From: Bog-756 sp963727955
GTDB taxonomy: Bacteria; Actinomycetota; Acidimicrobiia; Acidimicrobiales; RAAP-2
Assembly (NCBI GenBank): GCA_963727955.1
Contig: CAVSII010000003.1
Coordinates: 416,289-480,288 of the forward strand
Direction: 5' to 3'
DNA length: 64,000 nucleotides
Of this stretch, positions 1-7,857 are shown one piece after another (position 1 is the stretch's first letter; the number at the start of each line of letters is the position of its first letter). The translations under genes were made by a program, and so were the position numbers. The notes beneath the pieces are model-generated. The model made no database searches, had not been told where the DNA came from, and saw only the letters and a list, made by a program, of their open reading frames with translations.

Positions 1-463
1 GGGTCATGAGCGACGCCGCCAAGTCCAGCCGGCGCCGCATGCCGCCCGAGTAGCCCTTCAGCACCCGGTCGGCCGCATGGGTCAGCTCGAACTGCTCGAG
101 CAGCTCGGCCGCCCGGGCCTTGGCTGCCCTGCGCCCCATGTCGCACAGCTCCCCGACCAGGGTCAGGTTCTGGCGCCCGGTCAGCAGCCCGTCCAAGGTG
201 GCGTCCTGAGCGGCTACGCCGATGTGGTGGCGCACCTCGTTGGGATGCTTCACCACATCGACCCCGGCCACCATGGCCGTCCCGGCATCGGGTATGGCCA
301 GCGTGGTCAGGATCCGGACCGCCGTGGTCTTGCCGGCGCCGTTGGGCCCGAGCAGGCCCAGGATGGTTCCGGCCGGCACGCCGAACGACACGCCGGCCAG
401 GGCCTGGGTGTCGCCGTACCGCTTCTGCAATCCTTCGGCTTGAATCATCAGATCAGTAGCCAT
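1..463 (-). CDS. ABC transporter ATP-binding protein, DrrA type (3' end outside window)
   Basis: This is the N-terminal part of an ATPase that would power a multidrug or antibiotic exporter of the daunorubicin-resistance type. Reading from the ATG at 463, the Walker A motif GPNGAGKTT follows an EGLQKRYGDTQAL N-terminus. The Q-loop region AAQDATLDGLLTGRQNL and the signature GYSGGMRRRLDLAASL are typical of the DrrA/CcmA group. The frame stays open to the window edge, so Walker B and the C-terminus are not seen. AAGGA precedes the ATG at suitable spacing. It is divergent from a TetR gene, and three operator-like dyads lie between them, so TetR control is likely. Substrate unknown. Confidence 0.9.
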   Translation of the reverse strand, partial: MATDLMIQAEGLQKRYGDTQALAGVSFGVPAGTILGLLGPNGAGKTTAVRILTTLAIPDAGTAMVAGVDVVKHPNEVRHHIGVAAQDATLDGLLTGRQNLTLVGELCDMGRRAAKARAAELLEQFELTHAADRVLKGYSGGMRRRLDLAASLMT

Positions 464-470
464 GGACATC

Positions 471-540
471 CTTACCGGTCGTTAAGTAAACTACTTACTA
501 ACCGCATGGTAAGGAATAAACTTACCTGTCGTCAAGTAGG
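471..540. promoter_or_regulatory. Three tandem dyads of form CTTAC-N10-GTAAG (probable TetR operators)
   Basis: Three 20-bp elements with the same geometry occupy this gap: 471-490 (CTTAC, 10 bases, GTAAA), 494-513 (CTTAC, 10 bases, GTAAG, a perfect dyad) and 521-540 (CTTAC, 10 bases, GTAGG). The first and third also match each other at 17 of 21 positions. They fill the space between the divergent ABC ATPase and TetR starts, which is where a TetR protein controlling both genes would bind. Assignment to this TetR is inference. Confidence 0.75.
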
Positions 541-552
541 CAAAGAGAAAAG

Positions 553-1233
553 ATGACCCAAACCGCACATCCAGGCACGAACGGTCAGGGCCCGACTACT
601 CCGGGCCAGCTGGCCGACGACGCCCTCCCCCCCAAGTTCGCCCAGGCCACCAAGGCCAAGCGCCGGGCCTTGGCCCACGAAGCCAACTCCACCCGCGAGC
701 GCATTCTGGATGCGGCCCTCGAGCTGTTCGTGACCCAGGGCTACGACGGCACCAGCCTGCGACAGATCGCCGAGCAGTTGGGCGTCACCAAAGCGGCCCT
801 CTACTACCACTTCGAGAGCAAGGAGGACATCCTCCTAGCCCTCCATATGCGCATGCACGAGTTCGGCAAGAACGCTTTCAACAGCATGGGCGACGAACCC
901 ATGACCCTCGAGCTTTGGGGCCAGCTGCTCGACCAGGTGGTCGACCAGATGCTGGCCCAGCGCAAGCTCTTCCTCATGCACGAACGGAACCAGGCCTCAC
1001 TCGAGAAGCTGCATAACGAGGACCATGACGCCGAACACGACGACATTCAGAACCAGTTTCGCAAGATCCTCCTCGACACCCGGGTGGCTGAGCGGGACCG
1101 GGTCCGCATGGCGGCGGCCTTCGGAGCCGCCTTCGCCGGGCTGTTCCTGGCCGGCGAGAGCTTCCCCGACTCCGACACCGCCAAGTTGGGCGTCATGCTC
1201 CGCGAGTGCATCAGGGATGTCATATCGGGCTGA
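553..1233 (+). CDS. TetR family transcriptional regulator
   Basis: One-component repressor of 226 residues. The DNA-binding domain spans about residues 47-93, with the helix-turn-helix SLRQIAEQLGVTKAALYYHF followed by ESKEDIL, a standard TetR_N pattern. The rest is a helical ligand-binding domain with no recognisable specificity. The first 45 residues are a polar, Pro/Gly-rich extension, unusual for the family, so a later start is possible, although the purine-rich AAGAGAAAAG just before the ATG at 553 supports the long form. It is divergent from the DrrA-type ATPase across three dyads, so it probably represses that exporter and itself. Confidence 0.9.
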   Translation: MTQTAHPGTNGQGPTTPGQLADDALPPKFAQATKAKRRALAHEANSTRERILDAALELFVTQGYDGTSLRQIAEQLGVTKAALYYHFESKEDILLALHMRMHEFGKNAFNSMGDEPMTLELWGQLLDQVVDQMLAQRKLFLMHERNQASLEKLHNEDHDAEHDDIQNQFRKILLDTRVAERDRVRMAAAFGAAFAGLFLAGESFPDSDTAKLGVMLRECIRDVISG

Positions 1234-1339
1234 CCGAGTACACCGGTGCTGAGCGCCAAGGGCATCGGGCGCGCCGGGCAACGGGGAAAGGCCCTATCGG
1301 CTGGGTCCCGAGAGACTCCCCCGCTGGTGAACCTTGGAG

Positions 1340-1978
1340 TCAGCCACTCGGCGACATGGCAGATGGCCGGCGGACCGGTCGGGCTTGTACCGAGAACTCA
1401 GCAACGAGTCGGCCGACGACCGAGTCCAGCACACCGGTGTCGCCGTACGGGCGTGAGACCAGCATGGCTCCCTCGAGGGCAGCGACGATGCTACGGGCAG
1501 CCTGGTCGGAGGTGTCTGAAAACCGAAGACTTCCAGCCGCTCTGCCGCTTTCGAGGAGAGCCGAGAGCCACGCTTGGTTGTGGTCGAGGAAGGCGACGAC
1601 AGCGTGGCGCATCGGATCTGGCAGCGTCTCGTACTCCGCGGCCAGCATCCCGCACAGGCACATTCGGTGCTCGGACAGCACAGCGCGGTAGATGTCGCAG
1701 TACGCCTCGAGCTTGTCCACAGCAGGCACAACCCGAGCGTCGATCTCAGCGAGCGCCCCAGCAAATCGAGTGGCATAGCGAGTGATGAGGCTCTCGCCAA
1801 GCTCCGCTTTGCCGGGGAAGTGATAGTGGAGCGACGCCTTGGTGATACCCAGCTCGGCCGCGATGTCGGCGTAGGAGAAACCGTTGAAGCCACGGCGCTG
1901 CACCAGCCGTTCGGCGATGTCGAGGATGACAGTGGCCGTGTCGCTGTTCGTGGGGCTGGTCAGGCGGGCCTTGGCCAT
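1340..1978 (-). CDS. TetR family transcriptional regulator
   Basis: Regulator of 212 residues with a TetR_N domain at about residues 14-60; the HTH core reads YADIAAELGITKASLHYHF followed by GKAELGESL. The C-terminal part resembles TetR proteins that respond to small electrophiles (CGMLAAEYETLP, DHNQAWLSALLESGR), but a ligand cannot be named. GGAGG lies a few bases before the ATG at 1978. A palindrome at 2007-2022 sits just upstream of the start. The divergent neighbours are a cupin and an NTF2-like gene, likely targets. It converges with the preceding TetR gene across about 100 bases. Confidence 0.9.
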   Translation of the reverse strand: MAKARLTSPTNSDTATVILDIAERLVQRRGFNGFSYADIAAELGITKASLHYHFPGKAELGESLITRYATRFAGALAEIDARVVPAVDKLEAYCDIYRAVLSEHRMCLCGMLAAEYETLPDPMRHAVVAFLDHNQAWLSALLESGRAAGSLRFSDTSDQAARSIVAALEGAMLVSRPYGDTGVLDSVVGRLVAEFSVQARPVRRPSAMSPSG

Positions 1979-2006
1979 TTGGAATCCTCCATCTATCTCT
2001 TGACAG

Positions 2007-2022
2007 TCTACCTACTAGTAGA
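2007..2022. promoter_or_regulatory. Palindromic operator candidate between TetR and cupin genes
   Basis: TCTAC-N6-GTAGA with a perfect inner palindrome CTACTAGTAG (2012-2021). It lies 29 bases upstream of the TetR ATG and directly after a TTGACA hexamer (2000-2005) on the plus strand. A bound regulator would therefore sit in the spacer of a promoter for the cupin operon and in the leader of the TetR gene. Confidence 0.65.
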
Positions 2023-2067
2023 TAAGAGTGTCTGTGATGCCCTCCGTCGAGGGCCGAAGGAGGCGGC

Positions 2068-2424
2068 ATGGCTCAAACCACCGAGCATCGCAGCTTCGAG
2101 CAGCCCGACGAAGTGCGGGCGTTTCCCAACGGTCGGGCCGAGATCCTCAAGGTGGGGGGCGTCGAGATCGGCCGGCTGGTGTTTCAACCCGGTTGGCGGT
2201 GGTCAAACGACGTGAAACCCATCGCCGGCACAGACAGCTGCGCCGCCCCCCACTTCCAGTATCACGTGTCGGGACAACTGGCCATCTTGATCGACGACAG
2301 CATTGAGTTCGTTGCCGGGCCAGGCGACGTCACGTCGTTGCCGAGCGGACACGACGCTTGGGTGCTCGGCAATGAGCCGGTAGTCGCCGTCGATTGGTTC
2401 GGGGCGAGCAACTACGCACGGTAG
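2068..2424 (+). CDS. Cupin-domain protein
   Basis: Small single-domain cupin of 118 residues. The sequence shows the beta-barrel pattern around HFQYHVSGQLAILIDD and a later GPGDVTSLPSGHDAWV strand pair, matching the two conserved cupin motifs. It retains histidines at both motifs (HFQYH and GHDAW), so metal binding is plausible. It starts at the ATG at 2068 and ends 5 bases before an NTF2-like gene, so the two are co-transcribed. The divergent TetR and the palindrome at 2007-2022 suggest inducible expression. No substrate can be assigned. Confidence 0.8.
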   Translation: MAQTTEHRSFEQPDEVRAFPNGRAEILKVGGVEIGRLVFQPGWRWSNDVKPIAGTDSCAAPHFQYHVSGQLAILIDDSIEFVAGPGDVTSLPSGHDAWVLGNEPVVAVDWFGASNYAR

Positions 2425-2429
2425 CGGTC

Positions 2430-2768
2430 ATGGAACCTGGTGAGCTGGTTGAAGCCTTCGGCGCGGCGTGGGCGGGGCACGACCTCGATGCCGCTATCTC
2501 GTTCCTCAGTGACGATTGCGTCTTCGATGCCACCGGCCCAGCACCAGACGGTGCTCGACACGTTGGGCCTAGCGAGATCCGCCAAGCTTGGAAGGCCATC
2601 TTTGATGACCCGTCATCGAGCTTCGAACCGGAAGAGACCTTTGGTTCGGGGGACCGGGTGATCCAGAGGTGGCGTTACAGCTGGGCCGATGGACACGTCC
2701 GTGGGATCGACTTGTTCAAAGTCAGCCACGACCGGATCACCGAGAAATTCTCCTACGTGAAGGGGTAG
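2430..2768 (+). CDS. SnoaL/NTF2-like domain protein
   Basis: Protein of 112 residues in the NTF2-like cone fold: an N-terminal helix MEPGELVEAFGAAWAGHD, DAAISFLSDDCVFDATG, then HVGPSEIRQAWKAIFDD and the strand QRWRYSWADGHVRGIDLFKV. Proteins like this act as ketosteroid-isomerase-like enzymes or ligand-binding partners; the actual role is unknown. I prefer the ATG at 2430, just after the cupin stop, over an upstream in-frame TTG that would overlap the cupin gene. Second gene of the cupin operon. Confidence 0.8.
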   Translation: MEPGELVEAFGAAWAGHDLDAAISFLSDDCVFDATGPAPDGARHVGPSEIRQAWKAIFDDPSSSFEPEETFGSGDRVIQRWRYSWADGHVRGIDLFKVSHDRITEKFSYVKG

Positions 2769-2849
2769 CAACATAACTGTGTAGATGTCGATCGACCATT
2801 TCACTCAGTCCACAACCAAAACCGAACATTGCATCGAAAGGAGAGCTTC

Positions 2850-3035
2850 ATGAGTCGAAAAGTCGCAGATTGCCGAGACTTTCCGAGCGAGAACGGATGC
2901 ACGCTGACGATTGCCGGGGAGGAGGACGAAGTCATCGTCGCCGCCGCGCAACACGCCTCCGCTGTACATGGTCATGAGGACAACGCCGAACTCCGCACCT
3001 GGCTCAAGACCAATCTCAAAGACGAACTGGTCTGA
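2850..3035 (+). CDS. DUF1059 family small protein
   Basis: Protein of 61 residues matching the DUF1059 pattern: a short N-terminal RKVADCRDFPSE segment, an acidic centre GEEDEVIVAAAQHASAVHG and a C-terminal helix ending LKDELV. The function of the family is not established. The start at 2850 is supported by GAAAGGAGAG immediately upstream; an in-frame ATG at 2829 lacks such a site. Monocistronic, about 80 bases after the NTF2-like gene. Confidence 0.8.
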   Translation: MSRKVADCRDFPSENGCTLTIAGEEDEVIVAAAQHASAVHGHEDNAELRTWLKTNLKDELV

Positions 3036-3167
3036 TAGCGACACTCTTCCCTAAATCCGCTGATCCGGTCCCAACAACCCGTACCGCCCTCGACGCTGCC
3101 CGCTTATTAGCTGGCCCCGTACGCTTATAGCCGCCGGCCGAGCGATATTCCGGCCTGGAGGAACGCT

Positions 3168-3533
3168 ATGGGTCACAAGGCAAGGGTCGAACTCGTGCTC
3201 GACTGTGCCGAGCCAATGAGGCTCGCTAAGTTCTGGCGCGAGGCGCTCGACTATCGCGACTACTACACGGACGCCAATCTGTCTGTGCTCGTTCCCAAAG
3301 AGGGGATCGCGTCACCGCTCCTCCTTCAGGGCGTACCCGAACCCAAAGCCGGCAAGAATCGCATGCACCTCGACATCGTGGTCGACGACGTCGAAGCCGA
3401 GATTCACAGATTGCAGGCGCTCGGTGCCCCTCGTATCGACGAAAGCACCCAGAGCTTCGGCGGCACCCGATGGGTGAGAATGTCGGATCCGGAGCAGAAT
3501 GAGTTCTGCGTCTCCACCGGCGTCGAGTGGTAG
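3168..3533 (+). CDS. VOC family (glyoxalase-like) protein
   Basis: Single vicinal-oxygen-chelate type protein of 121 residues. It begins with the strand RVELVLDCAEP and helix MRLAKFWREALDY, and has the second half MHLDIVVDDVEAEIHRLQALGAP ending MSDPEQNEFCV, where the glutamate of the final metal-ligand position is the E of NEFCV. Such proteins often act in resistance to or turnover of small electrophiles; no substrate can be given. GGAGG precedes the ATG by six bases. It stands alone between DUF1059 and a convergent ABM-like gene. Confidence 0.85.
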   Translation: MGHKARVELVLDCAEPMRLAKFWREALDYRDYYTDANLSVLVPKEGIASPLLLQGVPEPKAGKNRMHLDIVVDDVEAEIHRLQALGAPRIDESTQSFGGTRWVRMSDPEQNEFCVSTGVEW

Positions 3534-3593
3534 ATGGCTTGACGCTGCGGGCGCCTGCGCAACCCGAATCCTAAGAAGCCGCCCGAGAGGCGA

Positions 3594-3899
3594 TCAGTCC
3601 GAGAGCAGTTGGTAGTTACCGATGACGGTTGCGTCAGAAGGCGCTGGTCCTTCGACGCAGCGATCCTTGATACCGGACTGGAACTGGCCGAACGCAGCCG
3701 ATGCCGCCAGTGGGTTCTCCTCCCCATCGAGCATGGCCACGTGCACAAAGCTGACCCCGTCTTCGAGGCGAAACACTCCGTACCGCAGGCCTTTCGGGCT
3801 CTGAGTGGACAACTCAGCGAACACCTCGCGAATCAGGCGCTCGTTCTCGTCAGCACTCTCCGGCCTGGTCCTGTACCGGATTATCTTAGTGACCGTCAT
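3594..3899 (-). CDS. Antibiotic biosynthesis monooxygenase-like (dimeric alpha-beta barrel) protein
   Basis: Protein of about 101 residues starting MTVTKIIRYRTRP, with the ferredoxin-like pattern of ABM/Dabb domains: a first strand, the helix ADENERLIREVFAELST, the strand LRYGVFRLEDGVSFVHVAML and a C-terminal helix. The ATG at 3899 is preferred because GAGGGAG lies six bases upstream; the ATG at 3905 would abut that ribosome site. Function may be heme- or quinone-type oxidation or none. It lies downstream of and parallel to the ArsR/AHSA1 operon, 67 bases after its end. Confidence 0.65.
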   Translation of the reverse strand: MTVTKIIRYRTRPESADENERLIREVFAELSTQSPKGLRYGVFRLEDGVSFVHVAMLDGEENPLAASAAFGQFQSGIKDRCVEGPAPSDATVIGNYQLLSD

Positions 3900-3966
3900 G
3901 GTCATCTCCCTCTGTTTTGGTCAGCGTTAATCGGGTCTGGACGCGAGTCGGCCCGTACAGCGGAAC

Positions 3967-4368
3967 TCAGATCGCTCGCATCGAGTTGTTGCGCGGTTGG
4001 TGGGTGACTTCGGCCAGGCCGAGTGCCTCCAACAGCGGCGGAAGGTACATCCCGAACCGGCCGCGATGGCCGTTACGGAGACCGTACCAACCACCGACCG
4101 GGTTGTCGGGTGACCGTCCCCACGCCTCCACGGTGCCCGGCGCCGCCGGCTTCTTCTCGTCGGCTGCGCCCAGCACGACCCAATCGCCTTGCTCGACCAG
4201 CCAGGCACGGAGATCATCGATCGCCTGCAGGCGGTACTTGAGCGTGGTCGAACCCACTTGGCAGACCAGGGCCGGCGGTTCGGCCTGCTCGTCTTTGTAC
4301 ATCGTGTACTTCGAGGTGCCGGGCGGGGTCTTGAGCGCCCACGGGTCCTCCCTTGTTCCTCTTGCCAC
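3967..4368 (-). CDS. Conserved hypothetical protein, last gene of ArsR/AHSA1 operon
   Basis: Protein of 133 residues with GTG start at 4368 that shares its G with the TAG stop of the upstream AHSA1 gene. AAGGAG lies seven bases before the GTG. Recognisable blocks are TPPGTSKYTMYKDE, LVCQVGSTTLKYRLQAIDDL, GDWVVLGAADEKK and GGWYGLRNGHRGRFGMYLPPLLEALGLAEV, which look like an actinobacterial family found beside ArsR/AHSA1 pairs; I cannot name a function. Because of a frameshift upstream, this gene is read through in frame with AHSA1 in the raw sequence, which creates a false 283-residue fusion. Confidence 0.7.
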   Translation of the reverse strand: MARGTREDPWALKTPPGTSKYTMYKDEQAEPPALVCQVGSTTLKYRLQAIDDLRAWLVEQGDWVVLGAADEKKPAAPGTVEAWGRSPDNPVGGWYGLRNGHRGRFGMYLPPLLEALGLAEVTHQPRNNSMRAI

Positions 4369-4818
4369 TAGCCGGCTCCTTCCTCGATAGCGGCCCGGAA
4401 GTGCGGCAGCAGTGCATCCCAGCCGCCCCGATTCTCGAGCGCGCCGCTCCTCGCCCCCCGCTCCCAATCGTTCCCAGCCGCGGTGCTCGATCTCGACCCG
4501 GGTGGCCGCGGCTCCCCGGGTGAGAAAACGGATCTCCACTTCGGTGGCGTCTGCCCGGTTTTGGCGCAGATGCCAGTGGTAGGCCAACCGCGAAGGCGGT
4601 TCCCAGATCGTCACTTCGCCCCAATCGTGCTCGACACCCTCCGCCGTTCGTTCATAGATCCGTCCCCCGACGCCACCCTCGAGGACGATGTCGAGATCAG
4701 ACTGCCCGCTCACCGTGTGGTCGGACGGCCACCAGGCGCTGATCCTCGACGTCCACACCCTGAACGCGTGCTCTGGAGAGCAGGCGACGTCGAACGACAA
4801 CCTCAGCGGCTCACTCAT
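4368..4818 (-). pseudogene. AHSA1/SRPBCC domain protein, frameshifted in a C6 tract
   Basis: START-like ligand-binding protein of the AHSA1 group, usually regulated with ArsR proteins. The frame from the ATG at 4818 gives the typical MSEPLRLSFDVACSPEHAF, WWPSDHTV and EGVEHDWGEVTIWEPPSRLAYHWH blocks and the C-terminal EIEHRGWERLGAG. After the C6 run at 4454-4459 (G6 on the coding strand) the expected ending ENRGGWDALLPHFRAAIEEG is in another frame, stopping at 4368. Removing one base of the run restores about 150 residues. Its start overlaps the ArsR stop as ATGA. The lesion may be a sequencing error. Confidence 0.75.
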
Positions 4819-5144
4819 CGACTCGACCGATCGTCGGAGTTCTCACCGAACAATCGGAACCGCGCCGCCGCGTCACCCCAGACGCCCTCCAGATAGGCCT
4901 GGACGGCGTGCAACCCTTGCTGTTGGAGGTGATAGATCCGGCGGGTTCCCTGGGCTTGCTCGGCCACCATTCCGGCGTCCTTCAACAGGCGGAGGTGGCG
5001 CGAGACTGCCGGCCGGCTGATGGACATGGCGTCGGCGATCTCGTGGACTGGCTTGTCGCTGTCGCTCAGCTGACGCAGGATCTCACGCCGATTGGGATCA
5101 CCCAGAGCCTCGAAGGGGTCGCCGGAGATGTCAGCGTGAGGCAT
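4815..5144 (-). CDS. ArsR family transcriptional regulator
   Basis: Winged-helix regulator of about 109 residues. DPFEALGDPNRREILRQLS followed by VHEIADAMSISRPAVSRHL and LKDAGMVAEQAQGTRRIYHL is the classic ArsR pattern seen upstream of AHSA1 genes. There are no metal-binding cysteines in the recognition helix, so this is not a metal sensor. I start at the ATG at 5144, where the family normally begins; the frame also allows a start at 5204. The stop overlaps the AHSA1 start (ATGA). An inverted repeat at 5290-5307 upstream is a candidate operator. Confidence 0.85.
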   Translation of the reverse strand: MPHADISGDPFEALGDPNRREILRQLSDSDKPVHEIADAMSISRPAVSRHLRLLKDAGMVAEQAQGTRRIYHLQQQGLHAVQAYLEGVWGDAAARFRLFGENSDDRSSR

Positions 5145-5289
5145 GTGCTCAACCGTTCGATTCGACGGGCGATTTGAAATCCCGGACCGACCTGTCAGTC
5201 CCATTGCTCAGGGCAGTCGGCACCGCTTCTGGCCCACCATGAGTCGTCGAACTCGTTTGAAAACAGCGCACCCGGATCGCTCCTGTATC

Positions 5290-5307
5290 GGTAACTAATA
5301 GGTTACC
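5290..5307. promoter_or_regulatory. Inverted repeat GGTAAC-N6-GTTACC upstream of ArsR operon
   Basis: Perfect 6-bp arms (5290-5295 and 5302-5307) in an otherwise gene-free stretch (5145-5468). AT content rises here relative to the flanks, as in a promoter. It is about 145 bases from the preferred ArsR start. Assignment to ArsR is a guess from position; no other regulator is close. Confidence 0.45.
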
Positions 5308-5468
5308 GTAACACGGAAGCTACCAATGACGCTGTCAAGAGCTGGCTGACCGCATCGACGACGAGAGGACGAAACAAGGAGGCCCACGCAGTTCCCCACC
5401 TCGCCCGCCGCCCAGGACTTAGATGCGTCGTCGAAACACAGCTCGCCGAGGACATGGGTCTGGCCAGG

Positions 5469-6380
5469 TCAGCGCTGGGTGATTCCTTGGCGGACGGCGG
5501 GAACGACTTCGCCTGCCCAGGTGCTCAGTGCTGAGTCGCTGATGCTCTCGCCCGGGGGGAGCACATAGATGAAAGCGGCGGCGCTGTGTTCGAGCACGGC
5601 GAAAGTCAGTTCCTCGACCCATTGTGTCACGGTGCCTCCGATCCAGCGGCCCTCCTCGTCGCGGGTTTGTGGTAGCGGGTCCCGGGTGAAGCGCCCTGAC
5701 ACGTTGTAGATGGTGTCGACGTCGGCAGGTTGTCTCCCTACCGAAACAGCCGCTTCGTCGACGATAAGCCGTGACTCGGCGACCACCGTGCTGCGCCAGT
5801 CGGCGAGATGTCCCGGTATCCATCCGTCCGCATGCCGGCCGGTTACTCCCAGGTTCTTTGGGCCGAGGGCTCCGATCCAGATCGGTGGCGTGGGTGCGGT
5901 TGCCGGTATCAGCTCGGTGACCTGGTAGAACTCGCCGTCGAACGTGACCGGGTCGCCGCCACCGGAAAGCGCTCTCACCACCACGATGGCCTCTTCCAGC
6001 GCTCGAATCCGGGCTGCGGGCGACAAGCGGGGAACACCGAGGGCGACGATTTCCTCCCACATCCCACCCGCACCCATCCCGAGAACGACACGACCGCCGG
6101 AGATCGTCGAAATTCCGGTGACGGTCCGGGCCAGGACAGGAGCGGGACGGCTGAGCAGATTGGTCATGATCACCGCTGCGTGGATGTTCTTGGTGGCGCC
6201 CAGAACGAACCCCAGCGCGGCGTAGGCGTCGAGGCGGTCGGCGAAGTAGGGATGGTCGGAGACGCTGACGATGTCGAGACCGGCGTCGTCGGCGAAGCGG
6301 GCGTGGCTGAGCATCTCACTCGCCTGGTGGACGCCGTTCTCCAGCCCGAGGCCGAAGAGGACTTTGTGATTGTGGGTCAC
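5469..6380 (-). CDS. LLM class flavin/F420-dependent oxidoreductase
   Basis: Luciferase-like TIM-barrel protein of 303 residues with GTG start at 6380. Family marks are SHARFADDAGLDIVSVSDHPYF at the N-terminus, ISGGRVVLGMGAGG (flavin phosphate-binding loop region), ALEEAIVVVRALSGGGDPVTFDGEFYQV and TPPIWIGALGPKNLGVTGRHADGWIPG. Actinobacterial members often use F420 rather than FMN; which cofactor is used here cannot be told. Substrate unknown. Divergent from the cupin gene that starts at 6469. Confidence 0.9.
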   Translation of the reverse strand: MTHNHKVLFGLGLENGVHQASEMLSHARFADDAGLDIVSVSDHPYFADRLDAYAALGFVLGATKNIHAAVIMTNLLSRPAPVLARTVTGISTISGGRVVLGMGAGGMWEEIVALGVPRLSPAARIRALEEAIVVVRALSGGGDPVTFDGEFYQVTELIPATAPTPPIWIGALGPKNLGVTGRHADGWIPGHLADWRSTVVAESRLIVDEAAVSVGRQPADVDTIYNVSGRFTRDPLPQTRDEEGRWIGGTVTQWVEELTFAVLEHSAAAFIYVLPPGESISDSALSTWAGEVVPAVRQGITQR

Positions 6381-6468
6381 GACACGGACAGCGTAGGTGA
6401 AGCCGGCCAGGCGCTCGAGGGTTACCGTTGTTCATGAGAGCCAACTCTCTTGAACAGGAGGTCCGGCC

Positions 6469-6920
6469 GTGCAGGTAGCGATCATCGGTCCCGATGGTGG
6501 GGACGCCATTCAGCTGAGTCCCGTGCGTATGCGGATCCTGGAAGACGGCAGAACCACCCACTTGGGCGGGGGCGAGGTCACGCTGCCGTCCCACACCGAC
6601 GGACCGCCCCAGCACCGCCACGCCCGTCACGACGAGGGCTTCTACGTGGTTTCGGGCACCGCCAGTTTCACGGTGGGAGACACGACCTATGAGCGCCCGC
6701 CGGCACTCTGGTCATGGTGCCACCTGGGGCTCCGCATACCTTCGCCAATCCAGGCGATGAGCCTGCAGTCTTGCTCAACACGTTCACGCCAGACCTCTAC
6801 GTGCGATATTTCAGAGACCTTCGCGACATGATCGCCGCCGGTCAGCCCTTCACGCCCCAGGCGACCGTCGAGGTGATGGCCCGCTATGCCACCGTACCGG
6901 CCACCGACTACGCCGACTGA
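6469..6920 (+). pseudogene. Cupin-domain protein, one-base frameshift
   Basis: The frame from the ATG at 6469 encodes a cupin with motif 1 PPQHRHARHDEGFYVVSG and TASFTVGDTTYE, then loses similarity after the C3 run at 6696-6698. The rest of the family sequence, GTLVMVPPGAPHTFANPG and FTPDLYVRYFRDL, continues in the next frame to a stop at 6920. The span is 452 bases, one short of 151 codons, so a single lost base explains it. An AGGAGG-like site (ACAGGAGGTC) lies before the start. Either a recent pseudogene or a sequence error. Confidence 0.75.
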
Positions 6921-6986
6921 AACAGCCGAACAAACCTTGGGTGAGCGCCCGCAATCGAGCGCTCAGCGGTTTACGAGAAACGGGCA

Positions 6987-7805
6987 GTGAGGAAAACCGA
7001 CGTGACGCCGACAGCGGTATCGACCACCAAGACCCTCACCATGGCGGGCACCGGACCCGTTGAGGTGACGGTAGAAGAGCGAGGGAGGGGCCACCCCTTC
7101 CTCGTGTTGCATGGCGGAGCCGGTCCACAGTCCGTCGCAGGGTTCGCCCACCTACTGGCCGAAAAGGACGACTGCCGGGTCATCACTCCCACCCATCCAG
7201 GCTTCGGTGGCACCTCTCGGCCAGACGAATTGAACACGGTGACCAAGCTGGCCGCCCTCTACGTCAGCTTGCTCGACGACCTCCGGCTCGAGGATGTGAC
7301 CGTCATTGGAAACTCCGTCGGCGGCTGGATCGCAGCCGAGATGGCTCTTTTGGCGTCCCCCCGCATCAGGCGCATGGGGCTCCTCGACGCGGTCGGTATC
7401 GGAGTGGAGGGCCACCCCGTTGCCGACGTGGCCGGCTTATCTGTGCCCGAGATCCAATCACTGTCGTTCCACGACCCAGCGCCCTTCCGTGTCGATCCGA
7501 CCACCATTCCTGAAACACAGAAGGCAATCATGGCTGCCAACGGCGCAGCCTTGGCCGTCTATGTCGGCTCGCCAGCGATGGCGGACCCGTCGCTGCTCGG
7601 CCGCCTCGGCGGCATCGACGTCCCGACACTGGTGCTGTGGGGCGTGAGCGATCGGATTGTCGACGCTGTCTACGGCCAGACCTACGCCGCCGCCATCAGC
7701 CGGGCGCGGTTCGAAGTCCTACCGGCTACCGGCCATATGCCTCAGATGGAGACTCCCGATCTGGTCCTGCAAAAGATCCGGAGTTATGCCGAGGGAGTCG
7801 ATTGA
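6987..7805 (+). CDS. Alpha/beta hydrolase
   Basis: Alpha/beta fold hydrolase of up to 272 residues. Numbered from the GTG at 6987, the oxyanion loop is LHGGAG (41-46), the nucleophile elbow is GNSVGG with Ser110, the acid is Asp222 in WGVSDRIVD and the base is His250 in TGHMPQ. The lid region between residues 135 and 200 is not diagnostic. A GTG at 7002 has a slightly better upstream site (GAGG), so the true start may be there. Likely an esterase or C-C hydrolase; it stands alone after the cupin gene. Confidence 0.88.
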   Translation: MRKTDVTPTAVSTTKTLTMAGTGPVEVTVEERGRGHPFLVLHGGAGPQSVAGFAHLLAEKDDCRVITPTHPGFGGTSRPDELNTVTKLAALYVSLLDDLRLEDVTVIGNSVGGWIAAEMALLASPRIRRMGLLDAVGIGVEGHPVADVAGLSVPEIQSLSFHDPAPFRVDPTTIPETQKAIMAANGAALAVYVGSPAMADPSLLGRLGGIDVPTLVLWGVSDRIVDAVYGQTYAAAISRARFEVLPATGHMPQMETPDLVLQKIRSYAEGVD

Positions 7806-7857
7806 CACGATCTTCGTAACCTTCGGGTCCACCACTCCAAGCTGGCCGAGCATTCGT

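Noticed and set aside
3967..4818. A single 283-residue AHSA1-DUF fusion protein
   Set aside because: The domain boundary contains a homopolymer frameshift, a stop and a proper GTG start with a ribosome site.
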